Source: Sedimentitalea sp041224545
Lineage (GTDB): Bacteria; Pseudomonadota; Alphaproteobacteria; Rhodobacterales; Rhodobacteraceae
DNA: 64,000 bases
Reading direction: 5' to 3'
Assembly (NCBI RefSeq): GCF_041224545.1
Contig: NZ_JBGFGP010000148.1
Coordinates: 5,682-69,681 of the forward strand
Within the stretch, counting starts at the first letter, position 1. Each line of letters opens with the position of its first letter. The position numbers and the translations under genes are program-made. This document shows positions 29,399-38,337 of the stretch, in pieces. A model generated the notes under the pieces. That model was not told the DNA's origin. It worked only from the letters and a program-made list of their open reading frames with translations, and did no database searches.

Positions 29399-30301
29399 AT
29401 GAAACGATGGATCGCCTTCGCCCTTCTGGCCTGTGCTCTGTTCCTGATCGCCGCCGAGATCGCATTGCGCCGTATCGGATTGGGTGACCCGCCGATCGCG
29501 GTGCGCGACGCGGAACTCGAATACCGCCTGGTTCCGAACGCCCGCTACGAGAGATGGGGGAACCGTATTGACATCAACCGTCACGGGTTTCGGGCGCCGG
29601 ATCATTCGACCGGCGTGCCGGATGGCGAAACCAGGCTTCTTCTGATCGGAGACAGCGTGGTCTATGGCAACCACTTTCTCGATCAGGAGGAAACCATCGC
29701 CCTGCGGCTGTCTGCGGCGTTGTCCTTGCCGGATTGCACCGTGCGCGTGATCCCGATGGCGGTCTCCAGTTGGGGTCCGGTCAACCAGGCGGCGGCACTT
29801 GCCCGCCATGGAACCTTTGGCGCAACTGAAATCGCCATCGTGCTTTCGGCCCATGATCTTGTCGATACGCCCACCTATAATGGCGCATTGATCCCTTACC
29901 GCTTGTCAAAGCCCAAAGGCGCAATCGGAGACGCCGTGGAAGCGATATTGGAAAGACGGTTTCCCGCCGCGCCCAAGGAAACTGCCGAACCGTTCGAGAC
30001 ACGCGCCAAGGCAAGCCTGAATGCACTGAATTCGATACGCGAGCGGGCGCTGGCGGAAAATGCAAATCTGACCGTCATCTATCATCCCACCACGGATGAG
30101 CGCATATCCGGTATGTCCGATCAGGGGCGTCGTCTTGTCGATTGGGCAAGGCAGCAAGGGATCGGGGTGTTGGATCTGGGCGCGACACCCGACATCACCT
30201 ATCGCGACAATATCCACCCGGACGCCGCTGGCGCCGCCGGGATCGCCAATGCGCTTGCCGACGAGTACCGGAGCAAGCTGGTCTGCGATACCAAGGGCTG
30301 A
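29399..30301 (+). CDS. Membrane-anchored or secreted SGNH/GDSL-type hydrolase
   Basis: A 300-residue protein with an N-terminal hydrophobic segment (IAFALLACALFLIAAEIAL, residues 5-23) that could be a signal or anchor. An SGNH-like domain follows: block I LLIGDSVVYG with the candidate nucleophile serine, and the C-terminal DxxH in YRDNIHPDA. Such proteins remove acyl or other ester groups from envelope polysaccharides or lipids. It is separated by 162 bases from dmdD and stands alone before the aldehyde dehydrogenase. No closer assignment is possible from sequence alone. Confidence 0.68.
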   Translation: MKRWIAFALLACALFLIAAEIALRRIGLGDPPIAVRDAELEYRLVPNARYERWGNRIDINRHGFRAPDHSTGVPDGETRLLLIGDSVVYGNHFLDQEETIALRLSAALSLPDCTVRVIPMAVSSWGPVNQAAALARHGTFGATEIAIVLSAHDLVDTPTYNGALIPYRLSKPKGAIGDAVEAILERRFPAAPKETAEPFETRAKASLNALNSIRERALAENANLTVIYHPTTDERISGMSDQGRRLVDWARQQGIGVLDLGATPDITYRDNIHPDAAGAAGIANALADEYRSKLVCDTKG

Positions 30302-30321
30302 CGGAGCTGCCCGATCCCTCA

Positions 30322-30336
30322 GCGCCGTGTCGGCGC
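30322..30336 (+). terminator. Short GC hairpin after the SGNH hydrolase gene
   Basis: GCGCCG and CGGCGC pair around TGT, 21 bases after the stop codon. No T run follows immediately; an AT-rich stretch begins about 22 bases later. This is a possible weak terminator that separates the hydrolase from the aldehyde dehydrogenase unit. Confidence 0.3.
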
Positions 30337-30508
30337 ATCACCCATGGCGACGCGCACCGCTTTTGATTTTCCTTTCGGTTTCAACCTTCCAGCGTCTGGT
30401 CTTTTCCGGATCCTCGGGTGTAAGAAACCGCATCGCCTGCATGATCCATTCCAGCAGAATGAGCTGTGGATGCGGGCGCAGAAAAAGACCATGCAAGGGA
30501 TCGGGGAC

Positions 30509-31996
30509 ATGAAAGACTGGAGCGCGGCGGCAACGGCTCTCTACGATGGCGGATTGCGCCGGATGTTCATAGGCGGACAGTGGTGCGATGCGCGCTCGGG
30601 CGAGGTTATCGACGCGCGCAACCCGGCCGACGGGGCCCTGCTGGCAACCGTACCCAGGGCCGGCGCAGCCGATATCGATGCCGCAGTGACGGCCGCTCGC
30701 CAGGCATTCGAAGGCCCCTGGTCGAAATGGACGCCGTTCGAGCGGCAGGCGCTGCTCTTGCGCATCGCGGATCGGTTCGAGGCAGAATGGGAAGACCTCT
30801 GCCTGTCCGACACGCTGGACATGGGTATGCCGATCCAGCGCACACTGGCCAACAGTCGCAGGGTTCTGGGCATGCTGCGCTTTTACGCCGGGCAGGCGGT
30901 GGCCATCCACGGCGCCACGATCCCCAATTCGTTTCCGGGCGAAATCTATTCCCAGACCGTGCGCGAACCGATCGGCGTGGTTGGTGCGATCATTCCGTGG
31001 AATGCCCCGATTGCCGGATCGATCTGGAAAATCGCACCCGCCATCGCAACCGGCTGTACCGTGGTTCTGAAACCGTCGGAAGAGGCGTCGCTGACCGTCT
31101 TGATGATTGCCCGCATCATGCAGGAGGCAGGCCTGCCCGACGGGGTTCTGAATATCGTCACCGGGCTTGGTGCCGAGGCGGGGGCCGCGTTGGCCGAACA
31201 TCCGGGCGTCGACAAGATCGTCTTTACCGGATCGACGGCGACGGGTCAGGCGATCGCACGTGCGGCGACCGGCAATCTCAAGCGGGTCTCGCTGGAACTG
31301 GGCGGGAAGTCTCCGGTGGTGGTCTGTCGCGACGCCGATATCGAAAAGGCCGTACCGGTGGCGGCCATGGCAGTCTTTGCCAATTCAGGCCAGATTTGCA
31401 TCGCCGGGTCGCGGCTGTTCGTTGCTCGCGAAATCCATGATGAATTTGTCCGCCGCGTCGCCGATTATGCCGCCGCCCTGAAAATCGGGCACGGGATCAA
31501 CGAGGATACGGATATCGGACCGATCATCACCTCACGACAGGCCGAACGTATCGCCGGTTACCTTGCGGCCGGCCCGCGCGAGGGTGCAGAGGTGCTGACC
31601 GGTGGGGCGCGTGCAAGAGGACCGGGTCTCGACGGCGGGCATTTCTTTCAACCCACTGTGCTCGGCGACGTCACCGACGAGATGAGCGTTGCGCGGGAAG
31701 AGATTTTCGGCCCGGTGATTTCGGCGCTGCCCTTTGATACCATCGACGAGGTCGTCGCGCGGGCCAACGCTACGCCCTATGGGCTGGCAGCCGGGGTGTT
31801 TTCCACTCATCTCGGCACCGCACACAAGCTGGCGCGTCGTCTCAAGGCGGGGTCGGTCTGGGTCAACATGTATCACGCCATTGATCCGGCGGTGCCTTTT
31901 GGCGGTGTCAAGATGTCCGGTTATGGTCGCGAAGGCGGGACTGAGCATATGGAAGAATATCTCGACACCAAGGCGATCTGGATCAATGCCGACTGA
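30509..31996 (+). CDS. NAD(P)-dependent aldehyde dehydrogenase
   Basis: A 495-residue aldehyde dehydrogenase with the complete active site: Glu263 in LELGGKSP and the catalytic Cys297 in GQICIAG. It also has the cofactor-binding FTGSTATGQAI and the C-terminal PFGGVKMSGYGREGG. The start was set at 30509 (MKDWSAAA) because this gives the normal family length; in-frame ATGs at 30491 and 30344 would add an unstructured leader. It precedes a 3-hydroxyisobutyrate-dehydrogenase-like gene and a TRAP transporter, so it may handle the aldehyde of an imported hydroxy acid or amine. The substrate class is unresolved. Confidence 0.82.
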   Translation: MKDWSAAATALYDGGLRRMFIGGQWCDARSGEVIDARNPADGALLATVPRAGAADIDAAVTAARQAFEGPWSKWTPFERQALLLRIADRFEAEWEDLCLSDTLDMGMPIQRTLANSRRVLGMLRFYAGQAVAIHGATIPNSFPGEIYSQTVREPIGVVGAIIPWNAPIAGSIWKIAPAIATGCTVVLKPSEEASLTVLMIARIMQEAGLPDGVLNIVTGLGAEAGAALAEHPGVDKIVFTGSTATGQAIARAATGNLKRVSLELGGKSPVVVCRDADIEKAVPVAAMAVFANSGQICIAGSRLFVAREIHDEFVRRVADYAAALKIGHGINEDTDIGPIITSRQAERIAGYLAAGPREGAEVLTGGARARGPGLDGGHFFQPTVLGDVTDEMSVAREEIFGPVISALPFDTIDEVVARANATPYGLAAGVFSTHLGTAHKLARRLKAGSVWVNMYHAIDPAVPFGGVKMSGYGREGGTEHMEEYLDTKAIWINAD

Positions 31997-32043
31997 TGTC
32001 CGCGTTGAACCGGAACGGTCGCGACGACAGAGGGAGTATTGAC

Positions 32044-32925
32044 ATGCATGTCGGCATCATCGGTGTTGGTCTCATGGGGCACGGGATCGCGCGCAACATT
32101 CTGTTGAAGGGCGGTTTCAGACTGAGTTTTCTCGATCATCCGGGCAACCAACCCACAGGCGATCTCGTCGCATTGGGGGCCGACGCCTGCACGACACCGG
32201 CGGACATCGCTCAAACGACTGATGTCGTGATCCTCTGTGTGACCGGGTCGCCGCAGGTCGAAGCGATCATCGCGGGCGATAAAGGCGTCGCGTCGGCGCT
32301 CAGGGCGGGCACGATCGTGGTCGATTGTTCGACCGCGCTGCCCGACTCGACCTTGCGCATGGCCGAGGTGGTCCGGCAGGCGGGGGGTGATTATCTCGAC
32401 GCGCCGATGACACGCACCGCCAGACATGCGCATGAGGGCACGCTGAACCTGCTGGCAGGGGGCGAGGCAACGGTGCTGGACAGGGTCCGCCCGGTGCTCG
32501 CCGCGTTTACCGAAAAGGTCGAGCATGTCGGTCCCCTGGGACATGGCCATCGCCTGAAACTTTTGCATAACTATGTCTCGGTCGGCTTCATGACGCTGCT
32601 TGCCGAGGCCGCCGCGCAGGCCGCCGATTCCGGGATTGATCCGCAGGTTTTTGTCGACGTGCTCGCCAATGGCGGCGGCGCCAGCGCCGCGCTCGACCGG
32701 CTGGCCCCCTACATCATCGAGCAGGACCGGGACAGCCTACCCTTCTTTGTCTCCAACGCTCTGAAAGATATTGATTATTATCGCGACATGTCAAAAGCCG
32801 CCGGAGCCGCGACAACCGTTGCCGACGGGGTTTCGGACGCGCTGTCGATACCGGTCGATGCCGGACATGGCGAGGCTTATGTCCCCGAACTCGTACGTCT
32901 TTTCCGTCACGCCCGGGAGACCTGA
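32044..32925 (+). CDS. Beta-hydroxyacid dehydrogenase (3-hydroxyisobutyrate dehydrogenase family)
   Basis: A 293-residue enzyme with the N-terminal Rossmann motif GIIGVGLMGHGIA, the substrate-region DAPMTRT and GTLNLLAGG and the catalytic lysine in HRLKLLHNY. It would oxidise a beta-hydroxy acid to its semialdehyde, or the reverse, with NAD(P). The start at 32044 is favoured by AGGGAG; the frame is open back to 31996 without a site. It sits 47 bases after the aldehyde dehydrogenase, and the pair could convert hydroxy acid to semialdehyde to acid. Confidence 0.82.
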   Translation: MHVGIIGVGLMGHGIARNILLKGGFRLSFLDHPGNQPTGDLVALGADACTTPADIAQTTDVVILCVTGSPQVEAIIAGDKGVASALRAGTIVVDCSTALPDSTLRMAEVVRQAGGDYLDAPMTRTARHAHEGTLNLLAGGEATVLDRVRPVLAAFTEKVEHVGPLGHGHRLKLLHNYVSVGFMTLLAEAAAQAADSGIDPQVFVDVLANGGGASAALDRLAPYIIEQDRDSLPFFVSNALKDIDYYRDMSKAAGAATTVADGVSDALSIPVDAGHGEAYVPELVRLFRHARET

Positions 32926-33010
32926 AAACACCCGCCCCATGCACGTTCCAGGGGTTGCCACCGATAGTTGCCTTGTATAGCAACATGACACCTTAATTGG
33001 GAGGATTTCC

Positions 33011-33991
33011 ATGACATTCGCATATCGCGGTCTGGCATCTGCCAGCCTTCTCCTTGCAATGGGCTTGCCCGCTCTCGCGCAGACAGATGTGAAGATCGGC
33101 TATGCCCTTGCACCCGACAGTCACTACGGCGTTGCCGCCGCCAGGTTCGAAGAGGTCGTGACGGCCGAAACCGGCGATGAATTCGCCTTCAAGCATTTTC
33201 CGTCATCCGGGCTGGGCGGCGAGCGTGACGTGATCGAAGGTCTGCAACTGGGGACCATCGAGGCGACCATCGTTTCATCCGGCACGCTTGCGAATTTCGT
33301 ACCCGATACCGGCGTCTTTGATATTCCGTTCCTGTTCCGTGATCTCGATCATGCGCGCGCCGTGCTTGACGGACCGGTCGGGCAGGGAATTCTCGCGAAA
33401 TTCGACGACATCGGCTTGCACGCGCTGGCATGGGGCGAACAGGGGTTCCGCCACATCACAAACAACCGCAACGCCATCGAAACCCCGGCGGATGTCGAGG
33501 GTCTGAAGCTGCGCACGATGGAGAACCCCGTTCACCTCGCCGCGTTCAACGCGATGGGCGCCGCTCCGACACCGATGGCGTGGCCCGAAGTCATTTCGTC
33601 GCTTCAGCAAGGGGTGATCGACGGGCAGGAAAACCCGCTCTCGGTCATCGTTTCGGTCAAGCTCGACGAGGTGCAGAAATATCTCACCCTCTCGGGCCAT
33701 GTGTATTCACCTGCCGTATTGCTGGTGTCCGGGCCATTCTGGGCCGGGCTGGATGACGACCAGAAGGCCGTATTCGAAAAGGCCGCGGCCGAAGCCGTCG
33801 CCGCGATGCGCGACTATGTCGATAATGTGGAAACCACAGGTGTGGAAACGCTCAGGGAGCGGGGGATGGAAGTCAACGCCTTGTCCCCCGAGCAGAAAGC
33901 GGCATTCCAATCGTCGATCGCGAGCGCCTATGAAGGCTACTACCAGACCTATGGCAAGGATCTCGTCGACTCGATCGTGAATTTCGAGTGA
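33011..33991 (+). CDS. TRAP transporter solute-binding protein (DctP family)
   Basis: A 326-residue periplasmic protein with a signal peptide cleaved near ALA at about residue 23. The DctP-type core is clear: GGERDVIEGLQLGTIEATI and the ligand arginine region LKLRTMENPVHLAAFNAMGA followed by PTPMAWPEVISSLQQGVIDGQENP. The arginine normally contacts a carboxylate, so an organic acid ligand is likely. GGGAGG precedes ATG 33011. The membrane subunits follow. Confidence 0.87.
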   Translation: MTFAYRGLASASLLLAMGLPALAQTDVKIGYALAPDSHYGVAAARFEEVVTAETGDEFAFKHFPSSGLGGERDVIEGLQLGTIEATIVSSGTLANFVPDTGVFDIPFLFRDLDHARAVLDGPVGQGILAKFDDIGLHALAWGEQGFRHITNNRNAIETPADVEGLKLRTMENPVHLAAFNAMGAAPTPMAWPEVISSLQQGVIDGQENPLSVIVSVKLDEVQKYLTLSGHVYSPAVLLVSGPFWAGLDDDQKAVFEKAAAEAVAAMRDYVDNVETTGVETLRERGMEVNALSPEQKAAFQSSIASAYEGYYQTYGKDLVDSIVNFE

Positions 33992-34001
33992 GACCTTGGC
34001 G

Positions 34002-34022
34002 CCGGCATCAACGCGATGCCGG
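34002..34022 (+). other. GC-rich hairpin between the TRAP binding-protein and permease genes
   Basis: CCGGCATC (34002-34009) and GATGCCGG (34015-34022) form a perfect eight-base stem with a five-base loop just after the DctP stop. No T tract follows. Because the stem covers the in-frame ATG at 34016, it argues that the small permease starts instead at GTG 34043. Confidence 0.5.
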
Positions 34023-34042
34023 TGCAATTGCGGGAGCACGCG

Positions 34043-34570
34043 GTGAAACGGCTCGAACATACCTTCGTCCTGCTGAACGGCTGGGCATTGATCCTGATGT
34101 TGTCGGGAATGGCGATCATTGTCGGAGCCAATATCTCGCTGCGTTATGTGACCTCGCATTCGCTGCCCTGGGCCGATGAGGCTGCGCGCTATCTGATGAT
34201 CTGGCTGACATTTACCGGCGCCGGACTGATCCTCCGGATCGGCGGCCATGTCGCGATCACCAATCTTCAGGACAGCCTGCCCGAAACCGGACAGAAAATT
34301 CTCAGAGCGGCCATTGTCCTGACCCTGCTGGCCTTTTTCTGCTTCATGGTTCAGGTCGGTGTGCAATATGCACAACGTATGCAGTACCAGGTCACCCCTG
34401 CCCTGCGGCTTCCGTTCAGCTATGTCTATGCCGCGATGCCGGTCGGGTTTTCCCTGCTGATCATCCATCTGCTGCTGATTGCCCCTCGCTTCATTCTTGC
34501 AGGCAGATACAAGCCACTCGATACCGACGCCTCGGACGGGGGCACATTGCCGGGCGGCGCAAATGGCTGA
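34043..34570 (+). CDS. TRAP transporter small membrane subunit (DctQ family)
   Basis: A 175-residue protein with four predicted spans (about residues 8-30, 44-60, 80-105 and 125-150) and the DctQ signature region PWADEAARYLMIWLTFTGAG. The start is taken as GTG 34043, which has GGGAG six bases upstream; ATG 34016 is possible but lies inside a hairpin and lacks a site. The gene overlaps DctM by eight bases. Confidence 0.82.
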   Translation: MKRLEHTFVLLNGWALILMLSGMAIIVGANISLRYVTSHSLPWADEAARYLMIWLTFTGAGLILRIGGHVAITNLQDSLPETGQKILRAAIVLTLLAFFCFMVQVGVQYAQRMQYQVTPALRLPFSYVYAAMPVGFSLLIIHLLLIAPRFILAGRYKPLDTDASDGGTLPGGANG

Positions 34571-35846
34571 GGTCCTGTTTCCCGCCCTGTTTCTTCTGCT
34601 GGCCCTTGGCTTGCCCGTCGCCTTTGCGATGGCGATCTCCGTCTTTCTCGCGATCAGCCTCGCGTCGTCCTACCCACATCTCGTCGTGGTAAAGGAAATG
34701 TTCGCGGGCCTTGACAGCTTTCCGTTGCTGGCGGTGCCATTCTTCATCCTCGCCTCCGAAATCATGACCGGCGGTGCAGTCACCCATGCGATCCTGCGGC
34801 TGGCACAGTCCTTTGTCGGCCATATGCGCGGCGGTCTTGGCCATGCAAACGTCATCAGTTCGGCGATGTTCGCGGGCATTTCCGGCAGCGCCCTCGCCGA
34901 TGCCGCCGGCCCCGGCACGATGATGATCCGGATGATGGAAAAAGGCGGATATGACCGCCCCTATGCCGGCGCCCTGACGATTGCCAGTTCCGTCGTCGGC
35001 CCGATCATTCCGCCCTCCATCACCATGATCATCTACGCCATGCAGGATCAGAATGTCTCGGTCGGTTCGCTCTTCATGGCCGGTGTTCTGCCCGGATTGC
35101 TGATCACGGTGATGATCCTGCTGGCCAACGGGCGTGTCAGCAAGAAACGCAACTATGCGTCCGGAGAGCCGATGCCGTCCCTCGCCGAGATTGCGTCCAT
35201 CGCGCTCTATGCGGTTCCGGCCCTTCTGCTGATCCTGCTGATCGTGGGCGGTATCCGGTTCGGAGTCTTCACCCCGACCGAAGCGTCGGTGATCGCGGTG
35301 TTCTACGCGCTGATCGTCGGCATGTTCGTCTATCGCTCGCTCCGGCTGCGCGATCTGCCCGGTATCGTGCTGCGGGCGGCGCTGACCTCGGGCGCCGTGC
35401 TGTTGATCCTTGGTGCGGCCCGTGCGTTTGCCTGGGTGCTGATCATCGAAGGCGTGCCGCAATTCCTCGCCGAGACCATCATTTCGTGGAACCTGTCACC
35501 GATCGTCTTTCTGCTGGCGGTGAACCTGCTGCTGATCGTGTTCGGATTGTTCATGGACCCCCTGCCCGGGGTGATGATCCTCGTGCCGATCCTTGCCCCG
35601 ATCAGCTATGCGCTCGGAATTGATCCCGACCATTTCGCGATCATCGTCATCGTCAATCTGACCCTTGGTCTCGCGACTCCGCCGGTGGGCAGCCTGATCT
35701 TCGTTGTCTCATCGACGGTCGATCTGAAACCCTCGACACTGATCCGCGAAATGCCGCCCTTCTTTCTGGCGCTGGCGGTGGCATTGCTGCTCATCACCTT
35801 CGTGCCGTTCCTGTCGACATGGCTGCCCACGGTCAGCGGCTTCTGA
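34563..35846 (+). CDS. TRAP transporter large membrane subunit (DctM family)
   Basis: A 427-residue polytopic protein, the sodium-coupled transport subunit of the TRAP system. Family marks are LLAVPFFILASEIMTGG, MFAGISGSALADAAGPGTMMI, the PPSITMIIYAM segment and GLATPPVGSLIFV near the C-terminus. The start ATG 34563 overlaps the DctQ stop by eight bases. The frame is open further upstream, but that part belongs to DctQ in another frame. Confidence 0.87.
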   Translation: MAEVLFPALFLLLALGLPVAFAMAISVFLAISLASSYPHLVVVKEMFAGLDSFPLLAVPFFILASEIMTGGAVTHAILRLAQSFVGHMRGGLGHANVISSAMFAGISGSALADAAGPGTMMIRMMEKGGYDRPYAGALTIASSVVGPIIPPSITMIIYAMQDQNVSVGSLFMAGVLPGLLITVMILLANGRVSKKRNYASGEPMPSLAEIASIALYAVPALLLILLIVGGIRFGVFTPTEASVIAVFYALIVGMFVYRSLRLRDLPGIVLRAALTSGAVLLILGAARAFAWVLIIEGVPQFLAETIISWNLSPIVFLLAVNLLLIVFGLFMDPLPGVMILVPILAPISYALGIDPDHFAIIVIVNLTLGLATPPVGSLIFVVSSTVDLKPSTLIREMPPFFLALAVALLLITFVPFLSTWLPTVSGF

Positions 35847-35874
35847 CTCCGGTTCGATGGGCTGCGGGGTTTCA

Positions 35875-35899
35875 GCGACCGGGCGCGCTGCTCGGTCGC
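35875..35899. terminator. Hairpin between the convergent TRAP and SDR genes
   Basis: GCGACCG and CGGTCGC form a seven-base stem with an 11-base loop in the 90-base gap between convergent genes, followed by ATTTCC on the plus strand. A shared, weak bidirectional terminator is plausible. T tracts are short. Confidence 0.4.
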
Positions 35900-35936
35900 A
35901 TTTCCGTACTGACCCGAAAAACCGGCGTTAAAGGCG

Positions 35937-36686
35937 TCAGCAGGTATAGTTGAGGCCAAGTCGTCCGCCATCGACATAGATGGTTTCACCGGTGATATAG
36001 CTGGCCTTTTTCGAGCAGAGAAACGCCACGACGTCGCCGATCTCACGCGCGGTTCCGGCGCGGCCCAGAGGTGTGCGCGACATCGCGACCCTGAACGCTT
36101 CGGGATTGGCATTCACACCGGCCATCATCTCGGTATCGATCGAACCCGGCCCCACGGCATTGACGCGGATATTGTGCTTGGCCAGCGCCAGAGCCGCCGC
36201 CTTGGTCAACTGCATCACCCCGCCTTTTGACGCGCAATAGGCCGGGATGGCCGGGATCGCCACCTGCGCATTGATCGACGACATGTTGACGATGGCCCCT
36301 TCGATCTTGTCCCCGATCATGGCCCGCGCGGCCATCTGGGTGGCCAGGAAAACACCGCGCAGGTTGATGTCGATCACCCGCTCCCAACTGGCAAGGTCGT
36401 AGTCCAGGAAATCACCGGGCATCGCCACGCCGGCGTTGTTGACAAGCGCGTGCAGCGGGCCGTGATCCCCGGCGATCCGGGCGAACAGGCTTTCGATCTG
36501 GCTGACGTCGCCCATGTCGCAGGCGATGGCGGCGACGGCCCCCAACCTGTCGCCTGCCTCGGCCACGCCCTCGGCGTTGATATCGGCCAGGATGAGATCA
36601 AAGCCGTCTTCCTTCAGGGCCTCGGCACAGGCATAGCCGATGCCCTGAGCGCCGCCGGTGATCAGTGCGAGTGGTTTTTGTGTCAT
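35937..36686 (-). CDS. Short-chain dehydrogenase/reductase
   Basis: A 249-residue classical SDR with TGGAQGIG at residues 10-17, NNAGVAMPG, the serine in NMSSINA, the YCASK active site and a C-terminus ending GETIYVDGGRLGLNYTC. A run AAGGATAG upstream supports ATG 36686; the longer frame would overlap hyuB. It is the last gene of the operon that begins with a flavin oxidase at 41699 and includes HyuA and HyuB, so it probably handles a late intermediate of that pathway. Confidence 0.84.
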   Translation of the reverse strand: MTQKPLALITGGAQGIGYACAEALKEDGFDLILADINAEGVAEAGDRLGAVAAIACDMGDVSQIESLFARIAGDHGPLHALVNNAGVAMPGDFLDYDLASWERVIDINLRGVFLATQMAARAMIGDKIEGAIVNMSSINAQVAIPAIPAYCASKGGVMQLTKAAALALAKHNIRVNAVGPGSIDTEMMAGVNANPEAFRVAMSRTPLGRAGTAREIGDVVAFLCSKKASYITGETIYVDGGRLGLNYTC

Positions 36687-36690
36687 CGTT

Positions 36691-38337
36691 CTATCCTTTG
36701 TAGCCATAGTCCTGCTCTGCCTGCTCCGGTGTGATGAACCCGGCGCGCAGGTCTTCCGCCACCCGGTCGGCGGCGCGATCTGCGGGTGTACCATAGCCGC
36801 CCCCGCCAGGCAGGCTCAGGCGCAGGCGCTGACCGTTCCGGACCAGTTGCCGACCCTTGCTGCGCAGGGCTGTCCCATCTGCGAGCTCGACCCGGCCCGG
36901 CGCACCTGTGCCACCGCCGTCACGGCCGCGCGCAGGATTGTCGACCCGATCGAACATCGCGTTGAAATAGAAATCGTATCCCGCGCGTGGTTCGATCTCG
37001 ATGACCTGTCCCAACCCGCCACGCCATGTCCCCGCGCCACCCGACCCTTCACGGAGATCCTTGCGCCAGACAGTGATCGGGCCGACATGTTCGGTCGCTT
37101 CGACGCTCATCGTCGAAACACCCGAGGGAAAGGCCGTGGCCGAAAGCCCGTCAAGCGCGGGGCGTGCGCCGGTGCCGCCCGAGTTGAACATCAACACCTC
37201 GCGGTTGGGCAGTCCGCTATCCGGGTCGCTGGGCCGCGCGGAAATCTGGATATTCCACAGCGCGCTGGCCCCTTCGGCGGGAACGGTCGCGGGCAGTGCC
37301 TGATGCAACGCGCCCAGCACCACGTCGGGCACCAGGTGGCCAAGGACGTGACGCACCGACACCGGTGCCGGTCGCCTCGCGGCCAGAATGCAGCCCTCGG
37401 GCGCGGTGATCTCGAACGGTTCGAGCGAACCGGTATTATTGGGCACCTCCGGTGCGATTGCGCATTTCAGACCGTAACAGGCATAGGCGCGGGTGTAGAC
37501 TTCGGGACAGTTCACACCGAAACGGCTCATCCCCGACGTGCCCGTGAAATCCGCCCGCAGCGTATCGCCGTTCACGTCGAGCCGGACCACCATCTGTACC
37601 GGTGCGTCATAGCCATCGACCTGCATCTGGTGGCTGAAACTGCCGTCCGGAACCCCGGCAATGGCCTCGCGTGTGGCCTTGCGGCTGGCGTCGATGATGA
37701 AATCGGCGAGACCGTCCAGATCCGCAATTCCGAATTCGCCCATCATCGCCTGCAACCGCCGGTCGCCGGCCTCGTTACAGGCGGCGAGCGAATACATGTC
37801 GCCCACAACCTGATCGGGTTCGCGCACATTGGCGCGCACCAGTCGGATCAGGTCGCGCGCAACCTCGCCACGCTCGGCGAATTTCATGATCGGGATCAGC
37901 AGGCCCTCTTCGAACACCTCGTTGCCGTCCGGACCGAAACCGCGCCCGCCGATGTCGACCACATGGGCAGTACAGGCAAAGAAACCGATATGCCGGCCAT
38001 CCCGGAACGACGGCGAAACAACGGTGATGTCGTGCAGATGGCCGGTACCCATCCAGGGATCGTTGGTGATGAAAACATCGCCTTCGAAAATGTTCTGAGG
38101 ACCGATTTCGCGCACGAAATGCGTGACACTCTCGGCCATGGCGTTCACATGCCCCGGTGTGCCGGTCACCGCCTGCGCCATCATGCGCCCCTGACGGTCG
38201 AACAGCCCGGCAGACAGATCCCCCGCCTCGCGAACCGAGGTGGAAAAGGCGGTGCGGATCAGCGTCGTCGCCTGCTCCTCGACAACCGCGATCAGGCGGT
38301 TCCACATGATCTGATAGTCGATGGCGGTGGGGGTCAT
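36691..38337 (-). CDS. hyuB: Hydantoinase/oxoprolinase family subunit B (HyuB)
   Basis: A 548-residue HyuB protein. The family blocks are the N-terminal IMWNRLIAVVEEQATTLIRTAFS, the metal-site region DVFITNDPWMGTGHLHD and the C-terminal SLPGGGGYGTP. With HyuA it forms an ATP-dependent cyclic-amide hydrolase of the hydantoinase, N-methylhydantoinase or 5-oxoprolinase type. It overlaps hyuA by an ATGA and is followed four bases on by the SDR gene. The precise substrate cannot be told. Confidence 0.85.
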   Translation of the reverse strand: MTPTAIDYQIMWNRLIAVVEEQATTLIRTAFSTSVREAGDLSAGLFDRQGRMMAQAVTGTPGHVNAMAESVTHFVREIGPQNIFEGDVFITNDPWMGTGHLHDITVVSPSFRDGRHIGFFACTAHVVDIGGRGFGPDGNEVFEEGLLIPIMKFAERGEVARDLIRLVRANVREPDQVVGDMYSLAACNEAGDRRLQAMMGEFGIADLDGLADFIIDASRKATREAIAGVPDGSFSHQMQVDGYDAPVQMVVRLDVNGDTLRADFTGTSGMSRFGVNCPEVYTRAYACYGLKCAIAPEVPNNTGSLEPFEITAPEGCILAARRPAPVSVRHVLGHLVPDVVLGALHQALPATVPAEGASALWNIQISARPSDPDSGLPNREVLMFNSGGTGARPALDGLSATAFPSGVSTMSVEATEHVGPITVWRKDLREGSGGAGTWRGGLGQVIEIEPRAGYDFYFNAMFDRVDNPARGRDGGGTGAPGRVELADGTALRSKGRQLVRNGQRLRLSLPGGGGYGTPADRAADRVAEDLRAGFITPEQAEQDYGYKG

